Source: Macrotis lagotis (Eukaryota > Chordata > Mammalia > Peramelemorphia > Peramelidae). Taken from it: a DNA stretch of 64,000 nucleotides. The stretch is from positions 189,237,991 to 189,301,990 of the forward strand of contig NC_133661.1 of the NCBI RefSeq assembly GCF_037893015.1, given 5' to 3'. The notes under the pieces were generated by a model that was not told where the DNA came from, made no database searches, and worked only from the letters and a program-made list of their open reading frames with translations. The position numbers were made by a program, and so were the translations under genes. Below are positions 1 to 12,372 of this stretch, piece by piece (within the stretch, counting starts at the first letter, position 1; every line of letters begins with the position of its first letter).

Positions 1-2317
1 TCATAGAGTCATTCTTCAGATCCATCTATTTCTGCTTCAAAAATTTTCTGTAGGGAAAACAAAAAAAAAAATGACTTGAGTTGAGTTAAGGATTCATGAT
101 CATTATTATATGGGCATGTGCAAAGTAGACATAAGCCTCCAAAAGCAGAAGAAGAAAGTATAAAAATATCAGTTTTAATGAGTACAAGAATGGTTGAAAT
201 TGATTTATTTCCCAAACTAGTCATTAGAAAATGAGAATTCAAACAAAATGCTGAAAATGCCATTTGGTATGTTCACACTGCATTTATTTTGAACACTTTA
301 ATGTGATCAGGCTCTAACCAACAACAAGTTGACCCCAACTTATTTTACCCTAGTTATTAGTCAATTGATTTAAAATTTCAACTGATTAATATGGGTTTAG
401 GATGCAGATAATATACATTGTAGACCTCAGATAGATAGGACACAAAACTGTAGTTATGAAACAAGGAAAATAAGCAAGCAAAACTACTAACTCCTCATAT
501 AGCTTTACTAGTATTAAATTTATTTTTAAATTAAAGAAAAAAGTTCTTTTTTTCTCAAAAAAATAATTTCAATGTTCTTTCCACTCTCATCACCTGAAAT
601 CACTAATTTGCGTTGATTTTAAGGTATTAGGCAGGCCATATTTTGCAGCTATTTTTCCATCTAGAGACTTAAGTTATTCACTCTCTGACAATGAAATTTG
701 TTTCACTATGAGCGTGTTGTTCTGACTGCTGCCCAGACTACATTTGGTGATTTTTGCTCCCTACAATTCAGCTTTTTCAATTGGGTACCTGACTACAGAA
801 ATCTCCTATTACTTAAACTTAAGTAAGGCTTACTCAATTCCTAATGCCAATTATATTATTAAGCCTATAAAAATTGTTCGTCTTTACAATGTTATTATCA
901 TACAGAAGTAATCACATGCTTCTCTGAAACTATTCTTTTCATTCCATTATATTCCATTTTCAAAATTCAAAATTTCAAAAATTTTGACACTAATTTCCCT
1001 CACCCATCATTTTCATAAAAATCATAATTATATATTTTCTAATTAATTTCATTTCATTTTGGGAACCACTGAGCTCTTGATGGAAGACAGCTTCGAGGCC
1101 CCTCTAATCCATACACCTCATTTTGTAAAAAAAGGAAATGGACACCTAGGGAGGAGTCATTTTTTCTAAGCAAAATTATGCTCATCTGACTCACCTAAAA
1201 TGAAGCTACAGATGATTTCTTGTTGTATTTCAGTTTCATAACATCCTTCCTCAGTAACCAAGAGTTGTAGTAAGTCAGCAGGTTCAGACTCCATTTATCC
1301 CATTTTTGCTTTTCAGTTAGTAGTCTAACAAGGGATACAGCACAAAGTCAAGTGTCCAGGATTATCTTGTTCACCTAACTTATAGATAAAATAGAGTTCA
1401 TATTATTTCTTAACTAGAATAATATAGTTCATGTCTGCTTAAAGTTTATTTTAATGATTGACACAAGTATAGAATTTAAGTAATTAATATAAGTAATCCC
1501 TATTAATTAATAATATAATTAATTAATTAATATAAGCCATCCATATTAATATTTCTGTCAAATATAGAATTCTTGAGAAAACAGATTTAGGAAGAATAAT
1601 GCTTACCAAATGGCACCCAGCATATGACTAACATAATATTTCACTGCAAAAATACATTAGTCTATCAAAAACCTTCACTGACATAAAATATATAAACCAG
1701 GACTTCACAAGGATAAGTAAACTGTGAACTAGTGACTTTTCACAATTCTCCAACCTCCCTGCTCCAGCTGAAGTGAATTACATTCTACTGTTGCTTCAAA
1801 ATACATAATATATATAAAACTTCTCTTCACTCAAAATTAGTAATAGAACAGCTATTCAGATTTTTTCTCCAAAATATAATTTTTATTCTTTTTGATCATT
1901 TAAACTAATTTCTTTTCTCTTCTTTTCCATCTTTAAAAAATATTATTTGTTAAATGTAATAATTCTATGTGGATAGGAGAAGAGATATTGGCTGAAATTA
2001 TGGTGAGCTACAAATAACATACATCAATAAAAATATTTTCAAAAATTCAAGATAATGTTCAAAATGATACACAAAGAAATATCCTTTTGATAAAAAGTAC
2101 CTTAGAGCATAAACAATTTTATACATTGTCCTTGTGTGCTAGCAAACTCTAAAGGTGATTGTTATAAAAATGACCATACTGACAATTAGACATAACTCAT
2201 TATTCCTAATCTCCCCCCTTTTTTCAAGGAGATCTATTTTATAACAGCAATAGTATTTAAAAGAAAAATCATTTTGTTTTAGATTTATTATTTTTCTAAT
2301 ATTAATGAATATTTTAA
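1..2317. other. AT-rich sequence without a recognisable gene
   Basis: No exon, RNA gene or well-preserved repeat was recognised. The longest reading frames are short and look like chance. A weak MIR-like stretch (about 1110-1160, antisense of the 'gaggaaactgag' box) may be present. Around 1478-1550 an AT-rich unit built on 'taattaatataag' occurs twice. Confidence 0.5.
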
Positions 2318-2492
2318 GGTTTTCAAAGCAATTTTCACATCATTTATATCATTCAACATTCTCATTTTTTGCAACAATCCCATGAGGACATTGTTAATAT
2401 CTTAATAGCGAAGATGAAAAACAACTGAAAATAAAGTGATTAAATAGGTCCTTCTGACTTCAAGCAGCACCATATATGACACTTATCTTTGT
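2318..2492 (-). repeat. MIR/THER-type CORE-SINE relic
   Basis: The plus strand reads like the antisense of a MIR. A degraded 'atctcatttgatcctcacaacaaccctg' zone (here 'caacaatcccatgagg') is followed by a degraded 'gatgaggaaactgag' zone and then 'cttctgacttcaagcagcacc'. Strongly diverged, so old. Confidence 0.55.
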
Positions 2493-2720
2493 AGTTAAGA
2501 CATGTAAGTATGATGTAAATTTTAAGTAAGTATCGCTAAAATTATTTTTACCATGATTATCATCTTACTAACAGTTTGCTTCTTCACATATTTTTAACAA
2601 AACCTAAGAAAGTGAGCACCATCAAACACATTAATAACATTTATAAAATAATAGGAAATGTTCTGTAATGGACAAAAACCCAACTTCAAAATCTTCTTAG
2701 GTTCAAAGTTTGCCTCTGAG

Positions 2721-2742
2721 ATACACACACACACACACACAA

Positions 2743-2806
<64 letters not shown>

Positions 2807-2820
2807 TATATATATAATAT
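2721..2820. repeat. (CA)n/(TA)n compound microsatellite
   Basis: About 74 bases of nearly pure CA repeat, broken by 'aaacacatacacat', run directly into about 26 bases of TA repeat. The short open frames on both strands here are repeat translations and not genes. Confidence 0.97.
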
Positions 2821-4967
2821 TTGATTCCCAGTGCTCCATGAAAACTTTCTAAAACCATAATTTGCAGAGCAGGTGACTATTTGAATTTTTAGAATGAGTT
2901 TCTCATTAGGAGTTTCTTATGTCCTTAAAAAATTGATATGGTAAAAAAAATCATAATGAAATAATGATACTAAAGAAAGTTACACACATGATAGGGCAAT
3001 TTTTGTAACTCATAAAGTGTTTATGATTTGATCATTACTTTTGCTTGATTCTGGCTTAGAACTGTGGGACTATCATTTGCACAAAATTTGTTGTTTAATT
3101 AGCACCAAATTTACCGTTTTTAAAAAATCACATCTTAAGAATTTTAATAATTGCTGCCTGACTTCAGGTCCAACTATGGATTCTTTTTTTTTAGTTGTTG
3201 TTTTGATGGGTAATATAAAGGATAATGTTTAGGTGAGAAGAAGGGGAGAAAGTAAAATATTTTACAAGATTCTTTTTTTATTCACCATTGAACTGACAGA
3301 CTTGATTATATAATTAGGCTTTGGTAAGACACAGCCTCAATAATTAAATTCAAATCTTTGCTTTGTAACTGTGACTTTATTGGGATAGAATCCAATATTA
3401 GTCATCATGTAGTCTGTAACTGCTAACTTCAGAACATTGCTGTTGGTTTAAAAATCAGCATACAGATAAATTTGAATGAGCCAGAATTTGACTTGGGTAA
3501 TCTCAGCTCCAATAACACAGTATCATCCATTCTAGTCTATATCTAAAAAGAGGAAGTTATCTGATAGATAAATAAATTTTTCCAGTATTATTTAGTATCT
3601 TCAAATGTCTGAACAAAGTGCAAATGCTATGAAAATAAGTTCTATGTACAAAGTACAATACAAAGAAATAATATGACATAAACTTCCTAATCTCCAGGAT
3701 ACTTTTACCTAGTTGAGGATAAAAGACTCTATTATACACCTATCATTAGAAAACAATTAAGCATTTGAGTTTTCCCCTTAACAGAAGAATGTTATTTCAA
3801 AGGAGAAATTGCTATCTGGCAAGAGAACAAGAAGAAACAGGTTTAATATACAAACAGGAAGCTTCTCAGATACTAAAGAAACAGATAAATATTTTCTAAA
3901 TGTAACTGTGACTCAAAGTGGGATAGTAACATCCTAGCAAAATAAAGAATCAAAACTATTCCTGCCTATATTTTCAATTCTACCCCTCTGGTTTTATTAG
4001 CTGGCATTAAACATGCCATATAAAAGTCAGGAAAAAAATGTTTTATTGCCTCTTTGCAGTTACATTGTGGATTCTCTTCCCCTTTTACATCAATTACAAG
4101 ATCTGTTTAGGATCATAATTTTAAAAATTGAAAAAATCTGATAAGACTTGCTAACAGGTTTTAAAAGATTAATTAATAACTTGTTAAGAGAGACATTACT
4201 AGCAATTATCTCAGGCACAATTTGAACTCTATCTCCATTTAGAGAAAGCTTGACCCCAAGTAACTGACTTTTAAAACTCATATTCCAAAGCATGTTCTCC
4301 TTTTTTTACTTCCTATATGCCAAACAAATATCTCAATAATCTAAAGTTTTCCATTCATAATATGCAACTGTTCAATTTAACGAAGAAAATGAGTAACAAA
4401 AATCTGTTTTTGATAATGTGGATATCCTATCTCTTGCAAAATCAAGCATAAGCTCATTTCCCATTGAGAAAGTTCCATCCTTTTCATACAATTATTAAAT
4501 ATCTGTAGAAACCAATGTGGTTTGTGGTGGAATTATTGGATTATTAGTATGTCTTTGCTGGCTATTCAATCTATCAGAATTAGAATACCTTCAAAATCAA
4601 ATTCTTCAATGAGACAAGGGCACAGCAAGATTCTTGCCATATAGATTATTTTTGTTGTGGCTCCAATAATAAAGACCTATATATAAAATTATTCTCAGGC
4701 AGAAAAAAAGACAGGAAATATCTTTGGATAATGAGTCTAGGAGACTGAAGGGTAAATCCCACCGAGAATTATTATAGAATCTTGCTGATTTTCCTAGACT
4801 TCATAGCAAAAAAAATTGTCCAGCCATTAAAGTAGTGAGTTGTACTAAAAGGGCAGATATATTATTCATTTGGATTTGTACAAACAAAGATTCACTAGAC
4901 CTTTATAATTTAGATTATTGCATTAGCCAGAAGGCTGATCACTATTTCTTAAATCGAATCCCTTTCC
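2821..4967. other. AT-rich sequence, nothing assigned
   Basis: I see no gene, tRNA, microsatellite or clearly recognisable transposon. Open frames are 60-80 codons with no family resemblance. Confidence 0.45.
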
Positions 4968-5150
4968 TATCTATCATCCATTCAGTCATCAAATTGATAT
5001 TTTTAAAATGCAAATATGACCATGTCACCCTCCCACCCCCCATTCATTTGATACCAACTACTCCCTATTGCATGTAGGATCAAATGTGAAATCTTATTTG
5101 ATTGATAAAGTTCTCCATAACCTGGCGAATTCTTACCTTTCCAGAAATAG
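4968..5150 (+). repeat. L2/CR1-clade LINE fragment (C-terminal RT region)
   Basis: The order 'gaccatgtcacc', 'ctccctattgca', 'gataaagttctccataacctgg' and 'cttacctttccag' follows the L2 reverse-transcriptase C-terminal region, where the protein reads like 'DHVTPLLK…LPIAYRI…ALHNLAPTYLS'. It is full of stops and small gaps: an inactive ancient fragment. Confidence 0.7.
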
Positions 5151-5264
5151 TTCTTCCATGAAGCACTTAAAAGAAGGGAGAAAAATTTGTATTCACCAAT
5201 ATTATGGAATACTTAAAAGTGTCAGTGACATGAAAGCTGAATGTTTTGCCAAATTAATTAATAA

Positions 5265-5400
5265 ATGAAAATGATTTATTATGTTTTTACTATGAACTAG
5301 GCTCTATATCATAATCTGGGAAAACTGGTGTTAAAATTGAAATAATTCCTGCCTTCAGGAAATTTACATTCCAATAAGGATTTCCTTCAAATAGCCATTT
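5265..5400 (+). repeat. Old dispersed repeat ('tactatg…aggctc' type)
   Basis: The pattern 'tttttactatgaactaggctc…attcctgccttcaggaaatttacattcca' matches a common mammalian interspersed repeat. In that repeat 'ctatgtgccaggcactgt' is followed by 'tccctgccctcaaggagcttacattcta'. I cannot name the family securely. Confidence 0.45.
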
Positions 5401-5747
5401 CCCTAGTGGCTTTCATGGGAAAGAGTACCTCTTAAAATACACTTACCAATTTAATTCCTTCTATTGAATACTGATTTACATAAAAGACATTTATTTCTCA
5501 TATTGAGCAAATATTTTTCCAGCAAAACAATAAATAGAAGTTCGTGAAGCTATCCAAATTCAATTATAGCAAAGCATGCTCTTTGATCTTTGGTTGGGAG
5601 TGAGATAGAATCTTCCATCAAATCTGAAGCCATCAATTCTAGAATTTCAATCAAGGCCAGAGACAGGATGAGAATGATAGTGCCTTGCATATCTTCTCCA
5701 CCTTCTTATCTAACTGTCTGCCCAAAGAATTGGTGAAACCTGTTCAA

Positions 5748-5832
5748 AAAGTCCGTTTTATTTGTTTCCCCAGTACTTAGCTAAATGCCCTGTACATGAT
5801 AGGTAACTAATAGTTGTTTATTAACAATTAAC
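5748..5832 (+). repeat. L2-type LINE 3' end
   Basis: The succession 'tttgtttccccagtacttagc', 'gccctgtacatgataggtaac' and 'tagttgtttattaac' is a degraded copy of the L2 3' terminus ('ccccagcacctagcacagtgcctggcacatagtaggtgctt'). Confidence 0.6.
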
Positions 5833-7071
5833 TTGACAATTAGGAGTCCTACCCCCCATTTACAATGTACAAAGGAAAGGGCTGCCCCTTGACCTGATTT
5901 GGAAAGAAATCCAGTTACATAAAAACCAAAAAAGTGGCAAATAGGTATGTAATTAGTGATATTCCCTTGATGATTGCCTTTTAGGGGAATAAATATGATC
6001 CATTAATTTTCATTTTCATTTTTTGTATCTCCTTCTTACATAAATATCTTACAAGCAATAATCTAATGCTTGTCAAGGCATGAAAAAAAGACTCCTCTGA
6101 GTTTCCCAAATTATATTCAAACACAGATGCCTAGAACAATGTTTAAAAACATATGGGAATCTAGAAAAAGAGATACTATATATGGCAAGATAATTGTTTT
6201 GTTTAGGTTGTGTTAAATTTGAGGCAATCATCAAATCTTGCAATTACTAATAAGATATAACTCTTTAAAAAAAGAAACAATGTTTAGCACTCTATCATTA
6301 TTTCAAGTAGATGTTGACCATTTATAGAGCAACAGCAAATCTGTTCCCTATGACAAATTCATGATTAATCATCTCTCTTGAGATGTCCATTTGTAGAATT
6401 TTTTAAAATATCAGAATATGTGTTCTGGAGCAGCCTTAGTTCTGGGATAGAAGGATGAACTGAAAGGGAGAGAACACTGGTTCCTGAGAAGCATGTTAGT
6501 TTAACCAGGAAAAAGAAATATTCAAGGCCTTTGTATGAATAGCTGATCATGCAGGATTTGAATGGAACTAATAATAACTGCTCTCCTTCACAGACATAAG
6601 CTAGCATTTATTAAATATAAGCCAGAAACTATAATTTTTAAATATAATCTCTACCCCTTTATTATTGTACAACACTCTTTAACTAATGTATCTAGTAAAG
6701 TAGGATCACTTCATGATTTAATTATATTCAGACTCTCTAAGTACTCTCCTTCCCTTTGTTCCAATAGAAATACAACCCTCATAATCAACATCACTTCAAG
6801 ACTCATTTAAACCCATATCCTCTCAGTACAATCCCTCCAATTATTCAGCCCTCTATTGGTGAAAGGCTCAGTATTCATGTGGTCATCTTAAATCCATATA
6901 TTCTCTCTCTAGATATGTTTCTTTTAATTATCCTAAGAAAAATACATTTCTCAAAAGTTGCAAGTATAATCTTTGCTTGTAGGGATATATACAGTTTAAT
7001 GTTTTGGCTAGGACTTTTTTGCTCTTTCTATTTACCTTTTTATACATCCCTTGAGTCTTATACTTGAAAAT
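5833..7071. other. AT-rich sequence, few relics
   Basis: Only a possible MIR-like snippet ('agcatttattaaatataagcc', about 6603-6625) was noticed. No gene is supported. Confidence 0.4.
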
Positions 7072-8568
7072 CAAATTTTCTGTTCAGTTCTGGTCTTTGT
7101 GTCAGAAAATTGTTGAAAATCCATCTTTACCTCTCAAAGAATATGTTGAATTTAGCAGGGTAGCTAATTCTTCGATTTAATCCAAGATAATTTTCCCTCA
7201 GAATATCTGAATATCATATTCCAGGCCCTCCAGGGCTTTAATGTTGAAACTGGTAAGACTTGTGTAATTCTTTTTGCATTTTCTTGGTATTTAAATTCCA
7301 TTTTTTGGCTGCTTGTGGTATTTTCTCCTTTGGTTGAGAATTCTGGAATTTGGCTGCAATATTCCTTGGAGTTTTTATTCTTGGGTCACTTTCGAGACTA
7401 TTTTGTCTTCTTAGTACAGGATATTAGGGAAGTTTTCCAAGGTAATTATCTGAAAGATATTTTCTGAAAGATATTTTTTCTTTAGATCTTGCTCTTTGGG
7501 TTGACAAATAATTTGTAGAATATTTTTAAAGGAAATATTTTGTAGGGCATTTGCTTACATTTTCTTCAATTTTTAAGCCTTTTTTGTTGTTGTTTGATGA
7601 AATAGTCCTTAGTTTCTATTTATCAAATTCTAATTTTTAGGATTTTATTTTCTTTAGTTAGCTTTTGTGTTTCCTTTTCCAATTAGTTAATTTTAGTTTT
7701 AAATGAGGTGAATTATTTTTCAGTTGGATAATTTTACTATTTGATGAGTTAAATTCTTTTTTCCCATGAGTCATTTTTACTTTTAAAGGAATTGATTTCC
7801 TCATTCAGTTTTTCATAATTCTCCTGCATGATTGTCATTTCTTTTCTCTTATTTTCTTATTCCTCTCTTTTATGATTTTTAAAATCCTTTTTGACCTCTT
7901 CCATGAGGTTTTGAATTTGAAGTCAATTCATAAACTTCTTTGCAGCTTCACATGTAGGCAATTTGTAACACCTTCTTCTGAGATGACATTTTTATCATCC
8001 CTATCTGAATATTGTTTTCAATGATTAGTTTTGCTCATGTTGATAATTGATTTCTATTCCTGGGGTATAGGGAATATAAAAACATACTTTTTTTTTTTAA
8101 TACTAGACCATGGTTTATGGCTTGCCAAGGTGTTGCCGATACCATCCACGTGCTGCCTATGCAGAAGTTGGTTTTGTTCCCAACCCAGACTCATCTGTTG
8201 CCCCAGTGTTCTTGGGGTTGGACTCTGTCTGGGGTTGGGACCTTCCCTGTTGACCTACTGTCAAGCTGACTTTCTAACCCAGGACATGAGCTGTACTATG
8301 GTTAAGAAGTTTTGGCTTTCCCACTCTACTGCCTATGCTAGGATATATTTCCCTTTACCCCCAAAGATACAGATTTTAATTACAGTTCCTCCATAATCAA
8401 GAGATTTCTTGAATTGAGAATATGTTTCATTCTTTTTTGGGGGGGGGGAGGCATGGGGGTGATGGAATATGTAGCTTTGGGTGGGAAGTGTAGAAGTTTC
8501 ATTTAATGTTTTGTTGGGAAAAGCCCCAGTAGCATGCTATCTTACCACGACCATCTTGACAGTACCTA
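7072..8568 (-). mobile_element. L1/HAL1-type element, 5' UTR plus decayed ORF1, antisense
   Basis: Read on the minus strand from 8568, it opens with 'gtcaagatggtcgtgg', resembling the 'caagatgg' 5' start of marsupial L1/HAL1 elements. An oligo-C stretch (G run at about 8440-8450 on the plus strand) follows, then lysine/glutamate-rich coiled-coil sequence. Next come a region reading like PRNIAAKFQNSQ…EKI (the ORF1p RNA-binding region) and a C-terminal domain reading like YPAKFNIFFER. The canonical 'LENRSRRDNL' box is missing, so part of the RRM region appears deleted. No ORF2 or 3' tail follows at 7072. Its 5' UTR is unlike the other HAL1 copies here, so it is probably an older subfamily. Confidence 0.7.
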
Positions 8569-9317
8569 AGAAATCTCCCTGTAATAATTCCTTAATACCA
8601 ACTAGGAAATAGTAGATAAATCAAACCAACTCTGATATTAAAGAATGTGATGAACCAGGAAATTGTTTTGCTATTAGCAAAGTGTGGCTAGTTTCAAAAA
8701 ACTTATCTTGAACCCTTTCTCCTAGTTTAAATCTGATTTAATAATTGATTTCTAAAGGGAAAGCTTATCTTGTATTTATTAACTGAGCCAAGTTACTATA
8801 CTAGTAACATTTTCAAGGATGGAAATAGGTCTTGAAATCTTAAAAATGATGACACAATAAATCAGATGATAATCTGCTTTTGCTTGTTAATTTTAAATTA
8901 GTCTTTTTTAAACAATTAAATCCCAGATACAAACAAATAAAAGGAATAATTCACATTAAATTTAGAACTTTCATTTCATTTAGAATTGGCTAGAATTGAA
9001 GTAAGTGCCCATGGATCTTAATTTTTTTTAAAATTTTGTCAAATGGATCCTTAGGTTAATAATTTAGCATTCAAAGTCATATATTTTAAACAGTTAATAT
9101 CAAATATGATTTTCATCTTTTATTCTGAAAACAAACATTTGATTACCCCTTAAGAGTTCCTTAAATTAGTGCACTACTAATTTCTATGATGATAGGATTT
9201 TAATTTATTTCAAATACAAATTCATCTTAAACTATTTCCAATCTGAATTCCATACTCCAAGGAATATTTCATAACTTATCTTTATTTACAGTTTTTCATT
9301 TATATGTGTATATATAA

Positions 9318-9348
<31 letters not shown>

Positions 9349-9954
9349 TGCTTGTTTATTTATTAATTACAATTCCAAAAATCTTAATTATCAAAACTGT
9401 CATAATCTGTTCAAATTATATTGAAATTCCAATACTTACAAAAATAGCAGCACATTTCAAGATAGTTCTTGTCTTGTATGATGAGGACCAAGACATTTTC
9501 AAAGATTTAAAATTCAATTTTATAAAAGGATAGAAGTCTCATTTGTGATTTGAAGTAAAATTCCAAATTTCCCCAATATACCTTTCAATCCAGCAATACA
9601 TTTTACAGTAAGCAATCCCTAATTTTAAATTGATCTTTAAAATTCTCAGATATTTCTCTATTATTTTGAGTTCTATTTTCTTAAAACAAACTTCAAGTTT
9701 CAAAATAGCAGCCAATCTGAGCTATCTTTTTTAGATTTATAGAAATATAGAGGTAGGATTAGAAAAAAAAGACTTTCCTCCTTCAAAACTGAAATTTTTA
9801 AAACATTATTTTGGAGTATACCAAAACTGCAAATTTTGAAAAGGAAAAATTTCAATCTTCCCGCATTTTCCAGCTAAAAAACTAATCATAGGAAAAAAGT
9901 GACAGGCGGTAAGAAGTTGTTTTCCTAGCAGGGAAGAGGTAAATAAAAAGCAAA
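8569..9954. other. AT-rich sequence without gene
   Basis: No coding feature or named repeat was recognised apart from the TA microsatellite listed separately. Confidence 0.45.
9301..9349. repeat. (TA)n microsatellite
   Basis: An imperfect TA repeat with 'tataaata' interruptions in the first half and pure TA in the second half. Confidence 0.9.
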
Positions 9955-10646
9955 TTATCAGCTAAGGACTCTAACTAAACTTTCGAGAGACAGAACTCAC
10001 AAAGGGACCCAGTGAGGCAGTTCTCCTACTCAAGGTAACCTGGAAAAGAGCAGAAAGGCTCTGCTCCCCGGGATCAGAGAGGCGGCCTACCAGAGGGGTG
10101 GCCCGCCAGAGCCAAAGAACTTCAGCCTCCTGGATGTATCCCCAGAGCACTGGGAGTCTCAGTTCACAGCAGCGGAGGAGTCTCCTGAGCTGCACCCTGA
10201 GGAGCACCGGGCACAAAGTGGGGCAACAGCGGGGGGACCTCTGCCAGAGCAAGCACATGGAGCCCAGCCCTCAAGGCACACAGCAAGCAGCATGGTCTTT
10301 CCCCAGCCGGGATCCAGGAAACAGAAGCAGGTGGAACCAGTAAGCAGGAGCCCCCAGGGCATGAGCCCATTGAGCTGAGGGAGAGGAGTAAAGAGAGAAA
10401 CTGCAGAGCTCTGTCCTCTGCCCCTGGAACAGGACTCTGGGGCTCTGACCACATTCAGATCCTGATAGCAGTCTAGGCCCCCTGCCCATAGAACAGCAGA
10501 GCCCCCGCACCTAGGCCCTGTGGCAGAGGGAGGTGCTTATGGTCATTCACAGACCAGGAGGGAGGACAGAGCTGCACACACTGAGACCCTTGTGGGAGTG
10601 TCCAAAAGCTCAGCAAACACCCACAAACCAGGCCCAGGCCAGGAAA

Positions 10647-11000
10647 ATGAGCAAGCAAAGAAACAAAAGGAAGACTATTGAGAAATATTTTTCAAATGAG
10701 CCCAAGAAGGATCAAAATTCTCAGTCTGAAGATGAGGAAGCACAAGCTCCTGCATCTAAAGACTCCAAGAAAAACTGAAATTGGCCTCAGGCTATGACAG
10801 AGCTCAGAAAAGACTTTGAAAATCAAATGAGGGAGCAAAAGAGCTTAGAATGCAGCCAAGAATGAACTACCCAGCAAGGCTGAATGTCCTCTTCCAGGGA
10901 GAAAGATGGACTTTCAATGAACCAGGGGAATTTCAAATGTTCCTTTTGGAATTGCCAGAGATGAACAGAAGGTTTGATCTTCAGATACAGGACTCAGGTG
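10647..11000 (+). pseudogene. HAL1 ORF1 pseudogene, copy A (internal deletion)
   Basis: The ATG at 10647 opens an L1-ORF1p-like N-terminus rich in Lys and Gln (MSKQRNKRKTIEKYF…). The frame stays open for 43 codons and stops at TGA 10776-10778; copy B has an AGA codon at the equivalent place. Near 10835 the sequence jumps from the start of the coiled-coil region straight to the C-terminal domain (reads like MQPRMNYPARLNVLFQG). This removes most of the coiled coil and the whole RRM, relative to 18087-18810 in copy B. It cannot encode a working RNA-binding chaperone. Confidence 0.75.
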
Positions 11001-11509
11001 AAGCATGGAGATTGGAGGAGGGGGGCGGAATATGAGGGACTTAATGAGGATGAAGTGAATGTATTCCTGTATAGAAAAATGACACTGATAATACTCATAT
11101 GAACCTTCTCAGTTAATAGAGCAGGTAGAGAGAGTGCTTTTATAGTTGAAGCACAGGAGAAAACTGAATTCGAAGATAAAATATGGTGTAAAAATGGAGT
11201 CAATAGAAAAAAAAGGGAAATGGAATGGGAGAAAGAAAAAGGAGAGGGGGAATAGTCCAAGATATTTCACATAAGATTTTTTTATTACAATGAGCTATTG
11301 CAATGATATGGAAGGGGGGAGGCAAGGCAGAATGAGGGAACCTTTGCTCTCATCAGAGATGGCTAGGAGAGGAAACAGCACATATACTCAATGGGGTATA
11401 GACATCGGGAGTAAGAAGGAGCAGGGAGCAGGGGGAAGGGGTTGGCATGTGAATAAAGGAGGAGAGGATGGACCATGGCGGGAGAGTGGCCAGATATAAC
11501 ACATTTTCT

Positions 11510-11640
11510 TTCTTACTTCTTGCAAGGGGCTGGGATTGGAAAGGCTGCCCAGGACCACAGGGTCAGGTGGATTCTGGGCCTAAGGGGTGGTATGGGCCCC
11601 AGGACCAGGGATCTGTCTGCTGTGCCACTTGGCGACCCTA
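11510..11640 (-). repeat. Antisense WSINE1-like unit 1 inside HAL1 A
   Basis: The plus strand follows the antisense SINE order: 'cttgcaagg', 'ggctgcccaggaccacag', 'ggaccagggatctgtctgctgtgcc'. It sits between 'cagatataacacatttt' and 'cagagtcagagtgaaagg'. These two segments are nearly adjacent in HAL1 copies C, F, H and D, so those copies give the empty site. Confidence 0.7.
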
Positions 11641-11854
11641 CAGCAGAGTCAGAGTGAAAGGAGAGAGAAAATAGTGTACATAGTAGTGGAGAAATAAGAA
11701 AAGAGGGAGTTGCGATCAGCAATGGCAATGGTGGAAAAATATGGAAATAACTTTTGTGATGGACTTATCATAAAGAATGAGATCCACCCATGACTGAGTT
11801 GTTGTTGTTGGAACAAAGACTCAAGCACATTTTTTGTTATTATTATTTGGGGGA

Positions 11855-11988
11855 GGGTGCAGGGCAAGTAGGGCTGGGTGGCCTGCCTGGGGCCACATAG
11901 CAGGGTGATCTTTGGGTGTCTGGGGCCAGATTTGGACCCAGGTGTTCCTGGCTCAAGGGCCAATGTTCCGTCTGCCACCCAGCCACTC
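11855..11988 (-). repeat. Antisense WSINE1-like unit 2 inside HAL1 A
   Basis: Recognisable antisense SINE boxes include 'gggtgtctggggccagatttgg', 'acccaggtgttcctggc' and 'tctgccacccagccac'. Same position as unit 2 of copy B. Flanked by ATT-triplet repeats. Confidence 0.75.
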
Positions 11989-12044
11989 CTACTATTATTA
12001 CTATTTTATTTTATTTTGGGTCTTTTTTTTTCTTTCTTTTTTTT

Positions 12045-12183
12045 GGTTTTTGCAGGGCAGTGGGGATCCGGTGGCTTGCATGTCACTGGCTGGGTGATTG
12101 TTGTGTTTACGAGGCTAGATATGGACTCTGGTGCTCATGGCTCCAGGGCTGGTGCTTCGTCCATTGCGCCACCTGGCTGTGCC
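12045..12183 (-). repeat. Antisense WSINE1-like unit 3 inside HAL1 A
   Basis: 'ggtttttgcagggcagtgg' through 'ctccagggctggtgc' to 'attgcgccacctggctg' is the antisense of the WSINE1 body. It is followed by ATT-rich sequence and the HAL1 tail. Confidence 0.8.
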
Positions 12184-12372
12184 TACAATTATTACTATTA
12201 TTTTTTTATTTTAATTTTTTTCTCTCCCCTTTACTTTTTTCCCCCAAGCAAGTCTATCTATATTCATGGGGGAGGAGGGGTATTTTGTTTACTTGTAAAC
12301 AAGAATATTTTATTAATGTAAAAAATACATTTGTACAAAATGAGAATAAAAAATAAATTTAAAAAATAAGAA

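Larger units (their letters stand above)
9955..12372 (+). mobile_element. HAL1 (half-L1) copy A, SINE-carrying subfamily
   Basis: A non-autonomous LINE related to L1. It has a GC-richer 5' UTR (9955-10646), a decayed ORF1, a purine-rich 3' part and an AT-rich tail with AATAAA-like boxes, but no ORF2. HAL1 families encode only ORF1p and use L1 reverse transcriptase. The copy is collinear with copy B at 17.19-20.29 kb but starts about 60 bases later, so it is slightly 5'-truncated. It also lacks about 720 bases of ORF1 (junction near 10835). Three antisense WSINE1-like units lie in its 3' region, exactly as in copy B. I could not identify TSDs. Confidence 0.8.

Noticed and set aside
2594..2852. 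Open frames on both strands over the CA/TA tract
   Set aside because: Val/Cys and Thr/His repeat translations of a microsatellite.
9971..10778. Cluster of overlapping 60-97 codon frames on both strands
   Set aside because: They fall in the GC-richer 5' UTR of HAL1 A. Only the short ORF1 N-terminus from 10647 resembles a real protein family.
11649..12356. Open frames of 109-147 codons rich in Tyr and Phe
   Set aside because: They run through antisense SINE units and ATT-triplet repeats of HAL1 A, so no protein is supported.
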